A DNA stretch of 64,000 nucleotides from Nocardiopsis flavescens (GTDB lineage: Bacteria; Actinomycetota; Actinomycetes; Streptosporangiales; Streptosporangiaceae): the NCBI RefSeq assembly GCF_900141985.1, contig NZ_FQZK01000010.1, positions 62,001-126,000 on the forward strand, read 5' to 3'. Position numbers and translations under genes: made by a program. Below the pieces are notes generated by a model, which searched no databases, was not told the DNA's origin, and worked only from the letters and a program-made list of their open reading frames with translations. Within the stretch, counting starts at the first letter, position 1. Every line of letters begins with the position of its first letter. Below, piece by piece: positions 8,177-17,365 of the stretch.

Positions 8177-8409
8177 GACGGGCCGTCCGGCGTCCGCACC
8201 ACGGACCCCCGCGGCCCCGGAAGGACACCGGTCGCCCCGGGCCCGGTCCCGGGGCGGGGTCGACCCCCCGCACATCCGCCCCCGGCCACGGGCCGGACAC
8301 CGGAGCGCGGAGCGGATCCGATGCGGCACGGCCGGGGCACCGGACCGAGAGCGCGCCGGTCACCCGTGTCCTTCCCGCCCCGCGGCGACGGCACGCCCCG
8401 AGGGGCCGG

Positions 8410-9159
8410 TCACACGACGACCACCCGGGGCCCGGCGGCGGCGAGCTCGTCGGCCAGGCCGTCGGCCAGGTCCGAGTCGGTGATGACGCAGTCCACCTCG
8501 TCGAGCGCGGCGAAGCGGGCGAAGTGCTCTTCACCGACCTTGGTGTGGTCGGCCAGCAGGACGACCCGGCGCGCCGAACGGATCATCGCCCGCTTGACCT
8601 GTGCCTCGGCGGCGCCACGGGTGGTGAGCCCGTGTTCGGCGGACACGCCGTCGGCGGCCATGAAGGCGACGTCGACGCGGGTGTCCTCCAGCGCCTGGAG
8701 CACCCACCCCTCCACGGTCACCTGTGTGCGCGCACGCACACGCCCTCCCAGCAGCATCAGGTCGATGTTGCTCCGGGGCATCAGCGTCATCGCAATGGAC
8801 ACCGAGTTGGTGACGACCGTGAGATCGAGCAGGAGCTGCTCGGCGAGCCGTCCCGTGGTGGAGCCCCCGTCGAGGAGGACCGCTCCCCCGGCGGGCACCT
8901 CCTCCAGGGCGGCCTCGGCGATGCGCTCCTTCTCGGGGGTCATGTCGCGCCGGCCGAGGGCCGGCTCGAACTTGAGCCGCTCGACCGGGATGGCACCGCC
9001 GTGGAGCCGCCGCAGCACCCCGTGGTGTTCGAGGGCGGTCAGGTCGCGCCGCACCGTCTGGTAGGTGACGTCGAAGGCCTCGGCGAGGTCGGCGACCTCC
9101 ACCCTTCCGTCGCGCCGGGCGCGCTCCAGGATGTGGCGCTGCCGCTCTTCGGCGTACAT
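8410..9159 (-). CDS. DeoR/GlpR family transcriptional regulator
   Basis: A 249-residue DeoR regulator. The N-terminal HTH is RQRHILERARRDGRVEVADL followed by AEAFDVTYQTVRRDLTALEH. The sugar-phosphate-sensing DeoRC domain holds LDGGSTTGRLAEQL, VVTNSVSIAM, LMLLGGRVR and DHTKVGEEHFARF. These proteins usually sense a phosphorylated sugar and control a neighbouring uptake or kinase operon. No such operon is here. Its upstream region is shared with the giant effector gene running the other way, so control of that gene is possible but unproven. The ATG at 9157-9159 follows AGGTGAAG. Confidence 0.9.
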   Translation of the reverse strand: MYAEERQRHILERARRDGRVEVADLAEAFDVTYQTVRRDLTALEHHGVLRRLHGGAIPVERLKFEPALGRRDMTPEKERIAEAALEEVPAGGAVLLDGGSTTGRLAEQLLLDLTVVTNSVSIAMTLMPRSNIDLMLLGGRVRARTQVTVEGWVLQALEDTRVDVAFMAADGVSAEHGLTTRGAAEAQVKRAMIRSARRVVLLADHTKVGEEHFARFAALDEVDCVITDSDLADGLADELAAAGPRVVVV

Positions 9160-9818
9160 GTGGCTTCACCTGCGTTTCCATGGGGCTCGGGGGATGCTGG
9201 TCGTCGGGGCGGCGCCTCAGGGGTCCCTCCCGGTCGCGCGCCTCCCCGGGACCGGGGAGGCGCCTTCCCACCTGGGATACCTCGGCGTACCCCCGCCCCG
9301 GAAACGTCGCCGATCCCATTCTGACGTCTCCATGCGCCGCCTCCCGTGCACGCCCCGGCCCCTCTCCCGTCAGGGGGGTGGCTCTTCGCCACCGCCCGGA
9401 CCGGCCCCGTCCACGGTGACCGCGCAGGCGCTGCGTTCGGGAGGTCGGAGCGGCTTCTCGGCGGCCGGACGCTCCCCCGGGTCGCGGGTGCCCGCAACCG
9501 GGGCGACCAGTGGCGTGTCGGTGCCGGAGGGCCCGTGCACGGTCACCGCGATCCGGGTGCGGCGAGCGGCACCGGACACCCGCACCGGTCGCCGGGCACG
9601 GCCGGAGTTCCGAGGGTTCCGCCGCACCACCGCACTGTAACCACCACCACAACACAAACGAACATAAAGCAATATACTGAACAACCCAAAGCAACTCATC
9701 CCCACAGTGCCGAACGGCGTGCCCCCTACCGCCGTGTCCTCCCGGCGAGGGGTGGGTCCCCGGCAGGAACCCGCCGTGGCCTGCGCGAACAGCAACGATG
9801 GAAAGAGCGGTCGTCCCC
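9160..9818. other. Divergent intergenic region with an AT-rich promoter island
   Basis: 659 bases between the DeoR gene and the giant effector gene, with no credible ORF. The segment 9638-9705 is strikingly AC/AT-rich in a genome that is otherwise over 70% GC. It contains TATACT at 9673-9678, a good -10 element for the effector gene, but no clear -35. AAAC/GAACA words at 9655-9667 could be operator half-sites. Confidence 0.55.
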
Positions 9819-12800
9819 ATGCCCCCTTTCGGTCCCGACACCGCCGCGTGGATCCGTGAGACCGCCAAATGGCTCCTGGGCATGGAGATCCCCTCGGCCG
9901 ACCCCGCCGCGATGCGTCAGTTGGCCGCCCACCAGGATCACGTCGCCGCCACCCTCGAACAGCTCAAGGACCTGCTCTCCCAGGTCCGCCGACGGGTCCG
10001 CGCCGACTTCTCCAGCACCGCCGCCGACCACTACGACACCTCCCTCGCCCAGTTCACCACCGGCGACAACGACTACATCGGCTCCGGGGCCAGAACCGCC
10101 CGCAACTCCTCCCGCGCCCTCGGCGACGGAGCCGCCAACGCCGAGTACATGCACTGGATGGCCTTCGGCCAGCTCCTCCAGCTCCTCATCGAGATCGCCT
10201 GGTGCATCGCGATGGCGAAGTGGACGATGGGCGCGTCGTACGCGTGGATCCCCTGGTTCAAGTACATCCGCTCCGTCGCCATCCAGCGCGTCCTCGCCTG
10301 GCTCCTGCTCACCGCACCCTCGCACCAGATCACCGAACAGCTCTTCGCGTCGCTCGACTCCGTCATCCAGCGCGCCCAGATCGACGCCGGCACCCGCAGG
10401 TTCCACGACAGGGAGATGACCCGCCTGACCCACGGCGGCGCCGGCCTGTCCGGCCTCATCTCCGCCGGGTTCTCCGGCGTCGTCGACGGCCTCTTCAGCC
10501 ACCAGGTCCGCGACCTGCTGCGCACCAACCTGGACACCCTCGCCAGCGTCCCCCCGCCGCCCCGCCTCGACGCCCCTCCGCCGGACCGCCCCGACACGGA
10601 CACCGGTCCCGGCCCCGGTCCCGTGCCCGGCCCGGACATCAACCGCGATCTCGCCGGGGTCTTCGCCTCCTACGAACGCGACCTCGCCGCGACCTTCAAC
10701 CCTCCCGCGGGCAGGACCGGCTTCGACAACCCCTTCATCAACAAGGACTTCCGCGACGACCTCGCCGGGGTCTTCGCCACCCACTACGGCCCACTCCTGG
10801 GAACCACCGGCGCCCGGGCCCTCGGCAACGGCTACGCCGACACCCTCATGGCCCACTGGGGCCGCCCCGACCTCGCCCACCGCCTGGCCGGGCTCCTGCA
10901 CGGAACGCCCCTGCCTCCCCAGACCCGCGCCCACCTCGCGCACACCGTCCCGACCGTCCTGACCGACGGCATGGGCGACTACATGACGCGCCCCCTCGTC
11001 AGAGCCGAGGTCCTCGGTGCCGGCGCGGCCTCCGGCGCCCTGGAGGGCTACCTCGGCGAAGGCACCGCGAACGCCCTGCTCACCGACGAGGGCTGGAAGG
11101 CCAACGGCCACTCCGCAACCGCCGGCGCCTTCCAGTCCACCTTCCAGGGCGTCACCGTCGACGGCGCCCTGTCCGCCATCGACCGCCTCCACCGCCCGCA
11201 GGCCCCGCCGCCGCCACCCGCCGAGCCCGGCACCACCGGGAACGATGAGAGCAGCGAAAGCGCCGGCGGCGACGGCCACGGGGACGACCCGGCCCCCGCA
11301 GACCGCCCCGACCCCGGCGGCACCGCTCCGGGCACCGGCGCCGTCCGCATCGACGCCGCCGCTCCTCCCGGCACCCGGCTCCACACCCCCGCCGGCGGCG
11401 ACGCCCCGCACGGCCGCGCCGACGACGGTCGTGCGGACACCGCCCAGGGCACGGCCTCCGACGCCACACGCGACGGGTCCCCCGCTCCCCCCGTGGCCGC
11501 AGGGGAGCACCTCGACCGCTCCGCGCCCACGGGCGCGCAAGCCCTGGGCGGCGAACGGCCCACCGCACCGGGACAGAGCCCACCGGACGTCCCGCGCGCC
11601 CGCGGCACCGGCTCCGGTGCCGTGCCCCACGCGGCCCCCGTACCGGCCGCGCCCGTGTCCCCCGCCGCGCCAGTCCAGCAACACGCACCGAACACGCCCG
11701 CGGGTCCCGCCACAGGTGCCACCGCGAACGGCACCGCCGCTCCCGGCGCACCGGCCGACGCGCGGAACCGGCCGGTCCCGGCCCCCGACCGGGGCGGCCT
11801 CCAGACCGGTGGCCACGCCGGTTCCGACGGACCCGCCTCCGCGGACCCCGCCGACGGGCCCCCGGTCCGCACCTCCGGCACCGCCGCCCCGGTCACCCGG
11901 GGAGAAGACGACGGCGCGGGGCGCGCCCATGGCTCCGCCGACACCGCAAGCGCCACCGTGTCCGGGGCGCCCGTGCCCGTGTCCAGGCCGGGACACGGAG
12001 ACGTCTCCTCCGCGTCTTCCGGAACACCGTCCGAAGAGGACCCCGGTAACGGCGCGCCCGACGCGGAACGCCCGCAGCGGGAGGCCCTCTCCCGGCCGCC
12101 TGAAAGCACCGTCACCGGAGACCCCGGACCGGCGGACCCGGCCGACGCGTCCGGTGCCGGACGCGCACCGGGCCGCGACGGCGCGGAAGACGACTTCTAC
12201 GGCCCCTCCGTACCCGCGCGCCCCGCCCCTGGCGACCCCGACGACCCCTGGAACGGCAACCCGCCGACCACACCCGACTTCAGCGTTCTCGCGGACCCCA
12301 AGTCCGCCAAGGAGCAGCCCCGCACGATCGCAGAGGCCATCGCCCACCTCACCGACCCCGGCTACGGCCCCCGCGACCTCGACACCATCGGACGCGGCAC
12401 CGGTGAGGACACCCGGGTCTTCACCATGGACCTCGACGACCCCGACGGCAGCGGCGACGGTGCGGGGGACAGCGGCGACCCCGAGAACCTCCCCGACGCA
12501 CCGCAGTGGCAGGACGCGTACGCCCCCTTCCTCGACTTCCCGGCGGACGCGGTGACCTTCCCTCCGGATCACGGCTTCCCGCCGCCCGGCACGTTCGAGG
12601 ACCCCCTCCAGGGACTCGGCGAGGGGGACGTGCTCGGCGGCGGCTTCCCCTCCTTCCTCGATACCGGGTGGACCCACGGCCGCCGGGAGAACGGCCCCGT
12701 CGCCCCTCTGGACGACACGGGCGCACCCGACGAGGGGCCGCTCTTCGTCACCGACGACGAGAACACCCACGATCTCGGGGAGCACGACCCCATCGCCCTC

Positions 12801-15800
12801 CTGGACGAGCTGGGCGTGTTCGACTCCCTGGACGCGGACGACCCGTTCGGGTTCCTCCAGGACGACACGGACATGCTCGGGGGCCGGGACCCCCTCCCCT
12901 CCGTCCCCGGACCCGTGACCGCCCCTGCCTGGTCTCCGCCGGTGGTGCCCTCCGACGGCGGCGGAGACGCCACCGCCGCACCTCGCGACGCCCGGACGGT
13001 CCAGGCCGTCGACCGCGTCACCACCCTGAGCGACGGCCAGTTCGAGATCCTCGTCGCCCTGGGAGCCGGGCGCACCGACGAGGAGATCACCGCACGACCC
13101 GGCTGGACCCCGCACCGGTTCGCCCTCGCCCTGAGGGGCATCGCCGCCGCGCTGGGCCTGGCGGTACACGACCGCGCGGGGGCGGCGGCCGTCGCCGTCG
13201 CCGCCGGACTCACCGACGACACCGACCCCGCCGCCCTGTCACCGGAGCAGCGGATACAGCGCGCCCGCACCCGCCTCCCCTTCCTGCGCGAAGACCAGCG
13301 CCAGGTCCTCACCCACCGTGCGCAGGGGCTCGAACTCGGCCGGATCGCCGAACGGCTCCACATGTCCCAGGAGTCGGTCAGGGCCCGCCTCAGCGGTCTC
13401 GTGCGCCGCCTGGGCGTGGACGGCCGCGCCGAGGCGGTCGCCGCCGCTGAAATCTCCGGCCTGGTGGCGCCGGTGCCGCACGCCGAGCAGGCGGTGGCGC
13501 CGGTGCTGACCGCCGAGCAGGCGGCTCAGGCCGTCCGCCGCATCACCACCCTGAGCGACAACGAATTCGTCCTCCTCGTCGCCCTGGGGGCCGGTCGCAG
13601 TGATGAGGAGATCACCGCACGATCCGGCTGGACACCCCAGGGGATCGCCATCTCCCTACGGGGCATCGCCGACTCCCTGGGCCTGGAGACGGGCGGCCGG
13701 GAGGCCGTGGCGGCCATCGCCGTCGCGGCGGGGCTCGACGACGACACCGCCCCCGACGGCCTGACACCCGGGCAACGACGGGAGCGCGCCCGCACCCGCA
13801 TCCGCTTCCTGCGCGAAGACCAGCGCCAGGCCCTCGTCCTCCACGCGCAGGGGCTCGAACGCGACCGGATCGCCGAACGGCTCCGCCTCTCCCGGGAGAC
13901 GGTCAAGACCCTCCTCACCCGCCTTCCCTACCGCCTCGGGGTGATCGGCCGCGAGGAGGCGTCCGCGACGTCCCGCACCACCGACCCGGTGGTCCCGCCC
14001 CGGGCCACCGCCGAGCGGCCGTCCCGGGCCGCCGACGGCATCACCACCCTGAGCGACGGCCGGTTCGAGATCCTCGTCGCCCTGGGTGCCGGTCACAGCG
14101 ACGAGGAGATCACCGCCCGGCCCGGCTGGACCCCGCACCGGCTCGCCACCGCCCTGAGGGGCCTCTACGGCTCGCTGGGTCTGGAAGCGGGCGACCGCGC
14201 CGGGGCGGCGGCCGTCGCCGCCGCGGCCAGACTCACCGACGACACCGCCTCCAACGCCATGACCCCCGAACAACGGGTACAGCGCGCCCGCACCCGCGTT
14301 CCCCTCCTGCGCGAAGACCAGAGTCGGCTTCTCGGCCTCCACGCGCAGGGACTCGACCCCGGACGGATCGCCGAACGGCTGGACATGCCGGAGAACACGG
14401 TGAGAACGCACCTCAACCGCCTCGCGCACCGCCTCGGCGTGGTCGGCCGCAGCGAGGTGGCCGCGGTCGCCCGCGCCGCCGGACCGGCGGTCCCGACCGT
14501 CGCGGCGTCCCGTACCACCGACGCGGCGGGCCCGCCGCCGGCCACCGCCGAGCGGTCGGCCTTGGCCGCCGACCGCATCACCACCCTGAGCGACGGCCAG
14601 TTCGAGCTTCTCGTCGCGCTGGGAGCCGGGCGGACCATCGAGGAGATCACCGCCCGGCCCGAGTGGACGCCGCGCAGGCTCACCGTCATGCTCAGGGGCC
14701 TCACCGAATCCCTGGGGCTGGGGGCGGAGGCCAGCACGGACGCCGCCGCCGTCGCCGCCGCGGCCGGACTCACCGACGACACCGACCCCGCCGCCCTGTC
14801 ACCGGAGCAGCGGATACAGCGCGCCCGCACCCGCATCCCCTTCCTACGTGAAAACCAGCGCCAGGTCCTCGCCCTCCACGCGCAGGGACTCGAAGCCGGG
14901 CGGATCGCCGAACGGCTCCAGCTGACCCAGAACGTGGTCAAGAACGACCTCACCCGCCTTGCCCACCGCCTCGGGGTGGCCGGCCGCGGCGAGGCGGTCG
15001 CAGCCGCCGCGGCCGCCGGGTGGGCGACCGCCGGCCCGGCTTCCGCCCGGCCCGCACGGGCCCGAGCGGTGCCCACTCAGTCGGCACCGGCCCCAGCGGC
15101 TCCCACCCCCGACCGGATCGCCCGGGCCGTCGACCGGATCAACACTCTGAACGACCCCGAATACGGGGTCATGATCCATCTGGGCGCCGGGCTGGACGCG
15201 GTCGAGATCGCCACCCGCCTCGGGGCGAGCAGAAGCACCGTGGCCAACCAGATCCGCAGTATCGTCCGCACCCTGGGGCTGGACGGTCCCGGGCACGTGC
15301 CCGCCGTCCTGGCCGCCGCAGGCCTCACCCCCGCCTCCCACGGTCCGCGGGCCGCCGCAGGCCCCGCTCTCGACAACGAGGACGGACGGGGCACCTCGGA
15401 CAGCGACGACAGCGACGACGACCTCTACGACGCCGACGACCACCCCCGCGACCGCCACGCGCGCGGCCCCCGCGACGACGACCCGCCCGCACCGCCGACA
15501 GGCGGTGGCACCGCCGGCACCGCACCCTCCGCACCGCCGCCGGCAACCGGAAGCGGCGGTGCCACCGCCGCGGACCGCTCGACCGGCGGTTCCTCCACCC
15601 GCCGCGGCGCCGGCCCCGGCAACCGCACCCGGCAGGGACCCCCGCCCGCCGACAGCGGCCCCGGCGCCACCGCCCCCTCCGTTCCGGTTCGGCGGGAGTC
15701 CGCGCGACCGCCCACCGAACCGGGCCCCGCAGCACCGGGGTCCACCACCGCCGACGGCACCGCGGGGCCGTCCACCGCGACGTCCGGCCACGACATCGTC

Positions 15801-17153
15801 GAACTGTTCAGCGCCACCCTCAACCCCCCGCCCGTCTCCCCGGTACCCGCCGACGACCCGGACGACGACTTCTACGGCCCCGCGCCGACGGCGCCCGCGC
15901 GGGAGCCGGCCCCGGCCGACCCCGACGATCCGTGGGGCGGCAAACCTCCGACCGGGCCCGACCTCGGGGCGCTCGTCGCCGCCGGCAAGAAGAACGACGA
16001 ACGGCCGCCGACGGTCGAGGACGTCATCGCCGACCTCACCTACCGCTACCGGATAGAGGACATCGGACACCACAGCGCCCAGGACGCCCGGACCCAGGTC
16101 TTCATGGCGGGCCACCACCACCGGCGCCGCAGGGGCCACCGCACCGAGGCCGAGCCCTCGGACCCGTACGGGGGCGCGTACGGCTACGGGCCGGCCGTGG
16201 AGCCGGAATCGGCCTACCCCGAGGGGACACGGGTGTCCCGGTACCCCACGGAGCCCGTCTACGGCCAGGTCCCCCCGGCGTACGGGTACACGCAAGGCTC
16301 CACCGAGGCCCCTGGCACCTACCCGGACGCCCACGGCGAGGAGCCCGCGGCCTCGCACGAGGAGGACGCGCAGGAGTCGGACGGAGACCGGGACGGGCGG
16401 ATGGAAACGCTCACGCTGTGGAACCGGACCTTCTCCGGTGTCGAGGACCTCGTCGCCGCCACCGGATCCGATGTGCTGGACCAGCAGGACCTGGTCACCG
16501 ACGGCTCCGACGGCAGTACCGCGCTCATGCGCTTCGAGAACGGCGTGCAGGCGGTCTACAAGGACACCGAGGGGGCCACCTTCTCCCGTCACCGTGCCGA
16601 CGCCGAGCAGCTCGCCTCCCTGGTGGGCCGCGCCATCGGCGCCAATGTGCCCGGTGTGCTGCGCGTCGGTGAGACCGAGGTGTTCATGCACTTCATGCAC
16701 GGCGAATCCGGGTTCGCACACCTGGACGATCCGCGGTCACCGCTCCTGACCACCCGGGACGGGTACGTGCTGGGCCTGCTGGACGTGCTGGTCGCCAACG
16801 GCGACCGCAACCCGGGCAACTGGCTGGACCAGGGCGACGGGCACGTCGCGGGCATCGACCACGGCAAGGCCTGGTTCAAGTACGAGTACACGCCGGAGGA
16901 CCCCACCGACCTGGACGGGCTGGCCTACACCGACGGGATGCGGCCCTTCTACGACTTCGACGCCAAGGCGTGGATCGCCAACCCGCTGACCCGGGCCGAC
17001 ATCCGGCTGCTGCGCTCCCGGCTCACGCAGGTCTCCGCCGACTTCGACCACCTGGGCCGGACCGACTGGTTCGACGAGATGACGGCGCGCTTCGACATGC
17101 TCGCCCACAACGCGCGGGGGACCGCCGGCCTTCTCACCGGGAGCGGCCGATGA
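9819..17153 (+). CDS. Giant WXG100-like polymorphic effector with LuxR-type HTH repeats and kinase-like C-terminus
   Basis: About 2,444 residues. In order: a helical WXG100-like N-terminal region (1-110); a hydrophobic stretch (114-148); more helical sequence to ~460; a Pro/Ala/Gly-rich linker (~460-790); a DDFYGP module (~790-875); and an acidic segment. Then come four ~170-residue units, each made of two LuxR-like HTH segments, plus a fifth half unit (~1060-1840). A second DDFYGP module (~2012-2105), a Tyr/Gly-rich stretch and a C-terminal domain (~2195-2444) follow. That domain has YKD (K2248), GDRNPGNWL (D2329, N2334) and IDHGKAW (D2347), resembling the catalytic loop and metal-binding motif of HipA/PI3K-type kinases. 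The ATG at 9819 has a weak GGAAAGAG; ATG 9798 is the alternative. The first gene of the locus, it overlaps the next by 4 nt. Likely exported by a type VII system; function unproven. Confidence 0.8.
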   Translation: MPPFGPDTAAWIRETAKWLLGMEIPSADPAAMRQLAAHQDHVAATLEQLKDLLSQVRRRVRADFSSTAADHYDTSLAQFTTGDNDYIGSGARTARNSSRALGDGAANAEYMHWMAFGQLLQLLIEIAWCIAMAKWTMGASYAWIPWFKYIRSVAIQRVLAWLLLTAPSHQITEQLFASLDSVIQRAQIDAGTRRFHDREMTRLTHGGAGLSGLISAGFSGVVDGLFSHQVRDLLRTNLDTLASVPPPPRLDAPPPDRPDTDTGPGPGPVPGPDINRDLAGVFASYERDLAATFNPPAGRTGFDNPFINKDFRDDLAGVFATHYGPLLGTTGARALGNGYADTLMAHWGRPDLAHRLAGLLHGTPLPPQTRAHLAHTVPTVLTDGMGDYMTRPLVRAEVLGAGAASGALEGYLGEGTANALLTDEGWKANGHSATAGAFQSTFQGVTVDGALSAIDRLHRPQAPPPPPAEPGTTGNDESSESAGGDGHGDDPAPADRPDPGGTAPGTGAVRIDAAAPPGTRLHTPAGGDAPHGRADDGRADTAQGTASDATRDGSPAPPVAAGEHLDRSAPTGAQALGGERPTAPGQSPPDVPRARGTGSGAVPHAAPVPAAPVSPAAPVQQHAPNTPAGPATGATANGTAAPGAPADARNRPVPAPDRGGLQTGGHAGSDGPASADPADGPPVRTSGTAAPVTRGEDDGAGRAHGSADTASATVSGAPVPVSRPGHGDVSSASSGTPSEEDPGNGAPDAERPQREALSRPPESTVTGDPGPADPADASGAGRAPGRDGAEDDFYGPSVPARPAPGDPDDPWNGNPPTTPDFSVLADPKSAKEQPRTIAEAIAHLTDPGYGPRDLDTIGRGTGEDTRVFTMDLDDPDGSGDGAGDSGDPENLPDAPQWQDAYAPFLDFPADAVTFPPDHGFPPPGTFEDPLQGLGEGDVLGGGFPSFLDTGWTHGRRENGPVAPLDDTGAPDEGPLFVTDDENTHDLGEHDPIALLDELGVFDSLDADDPFGFLQDDTDMLGGRDPLPSVPGPVTAPAWSPPVVPSDGGGDATAAPRDARTVQAVDRVTTLSDGQFEILVALGAGRTDEEITARPGWTPHRFALALRGIAAALGLAVHDRAGAAAVAVAAGLTDDTDPAALSPEQRIQRARTRLPFLREDQRQVLTHRAQGLELGRIAERLHMSQESVRARLSGLVRRLGVDGRAEAVAAAEISGLVAPVPHAEQAVAPVLTAEQAAQAVRRITTLSDNEFVLLVALGAGRSDEEITARSGWTPQGIAISLRGIADSLGLETGGREAVAAIAVAAGLDDDTAPDGLTPGQRRERARTRIRFLREDQRQALVLHAQGLERDRIAERLRLSRETVKTLLTRLPYRLGVIGREEASATSRTTDPVVPPRATAERPSRAADGITTLSDGRFEILVALGAGHSDEEITARPGWTPHRLATALRGLYGSLGLEAGDRAGAAAVAAAARLTDDTASNAMTPEQRVQRARTRVPLLREDQSRLLGLHAQGLDPGRIAERLDMPENTVRTHLNRLAHRLGVVGRSEVAAVARAAGPAVPTVAASRTTDAAGPPPATAERSALAADRITTLSDGQFELLVALGAGRTIEEITARPEWTPRRLTVMLRGLTESLGLGAEASTDAAAVAAAAGLTDDTDPAALSPEQRIQRARTRIPFLRENQRQVLALHAQGLEAGRIAERLQLTQNVVKNDLTRLAHRLGVAGRGEAVAAAAAAGWATAGPASARPARARAVPTQSAPAPAAPTPDRIARAVDRINTLNDPEYGVMIHLGAGLDAVEIATRLGASRSTVANQIRSIVRTLGLDGPGHVPAVLAAAGLTPASHGPRAAAGPALDNEDGRGTSDSDDSDDDLYDADDHPRDRHARGPRDDDPPAPPTGGGTAGTAPSAPPPATGSGGATAADRSTGGSSTRRGAGPGNRTRQGPPPADSGPGATAPSVPVRRESARPPTEPGPAAPGSTTADGTAGPSTATSGHDIVELFSATLNPPPVSPVPADDPDDDFYGPAPTAPAREPAPADPDDPWGGKPPTGPDLGALVAAGKKNDERPPTVEDVIADLTYRYRIEDIGHHSAQDARTQVFMAGHHHRRRRGHRTEAEPSDPYGGAYGYGPAVEPESAYPEGTRVSRYPTEPVYGQVPPAYGYTQGSTEAPGTYPDAHGEEPAASHEEDAQESDGDRDGRMETLTLWNRTFSGVEDLVAATGSDVLDQQDLVTDGSDGSTALMRFENGVQAVYKDTEGATFSRHRADAEQLASLVGRAIGANVPGVLRVGETEVFMHFMHGESGFAHLDDPRSPLLTTRDGYVLGLLDVLVANGDRNPGNWLDQGDGHVAGIDHGKAWFKYEYTPEDPTDLDGLAYTDGMRPFYDFDAKAWIANPLTRADIRLLRSRLTQVSADFDHLGRTDWFDEMTARFDMLAHNARGTAGLLTGSGR
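12190..12440 (+). repeat. DDFYGP module, copy 1
   Basis: Encodes DDFYGP, then DPDDPWNGNPPTTPDF, then a short region with AEAIAHLTD and ending DTRVFTMD. A second, clearly related copy lies at 15858-16110 (DDFYGP, DPDDPWGGKPPTGPDL, VEDVIADLTYRY, DARTQVFM). The two copies flank the HTH repeat block, so this is an internal duplication within the giant protein. Its role is unknown. Confidence 0.75.
13000..15335 (+). repeat. Tandem LuxR-type HTH repeat block
   Basis: Four full units plus a half unit, with the marker ITTLSD (VTTLSD in unit 1) at about 13017, 13542, 14040 and 14577; the last half unit begins near 15118. The period is 166-179 residues. Each full unit has a first half (LSDGQFEILVALGAGRTDEE, then ITARPGWTP) and a second half (LREDQRQVL, AQGLELGRIAERLHMS, LGVDGR). 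Both halves match the LuxR/sigma-4 HTH pattern of a helix, turn and recognition helix ending in LGV/LGL. Confidence 0.85.
15858..16110 (+). repeat. DDFYGP module, copy 2
   Basis: The second copy of the module described at 12190-12440, placed between the HTH repeats and the C-terminal kinase-like domain. Conserved positions include DDFYGP, DPDDPW-G-PPT-PD and a hydrophobic helix followed by QVF. Confidence 0.75.
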
Positions 17154-17365
17154 CCCGCGTGCTCTACGTCCAGGACCGCCGCACACGGCGGTCGCGGCCT
17201 TTCCTGACGCTGCACGACGACGGCACCCTCACCGGCCACGACGCGGCGACGGCCGAGGCCATCCCGCGTATGCGCGCCACACGCGGCTGGTCCGGCGAAC
17301 GGATATTCGAGGACTGGGCGGCGCGGTCCAACGCCTACGTCCGCTACTTCGAGGAACCCGGGTGA
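17150..17365 (+). CDS. Small protein coupled to the giant effector
   Basis: A 71-residue soluble protein of no family I recognise: MTRVLYVQDRRTRR near the start, a LTLHDDGTLTG beta-hairpin-like stretch, and GWSGERIFEDWAARSNAYVR near the end. Its ATG overlaps the effector stop codon (ATGA, 4 nt), so it is translated from the same message. Position directly after the C-terminal domain suggests an immunity protein, chaperone or adaptor for that domain. This is inferred from position only. Confidence 0.65.
   Translation: MTRVLYVQDRRTRRSRPFLTLHDDGTLTGHDAATAEAIPRMRATRGWSGERIFEDWAARSNAYVRYFEEPG

Noticed and set aside
9726-13169. A minus-strand open frame of over 1,100 codons opposite the giant effector
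   Set aside because: It is an antisense shadow caused by the high GC3 of the plus-strand gene. Its product is Gly/Arg/Val-rich with no domain and no ribosome site.
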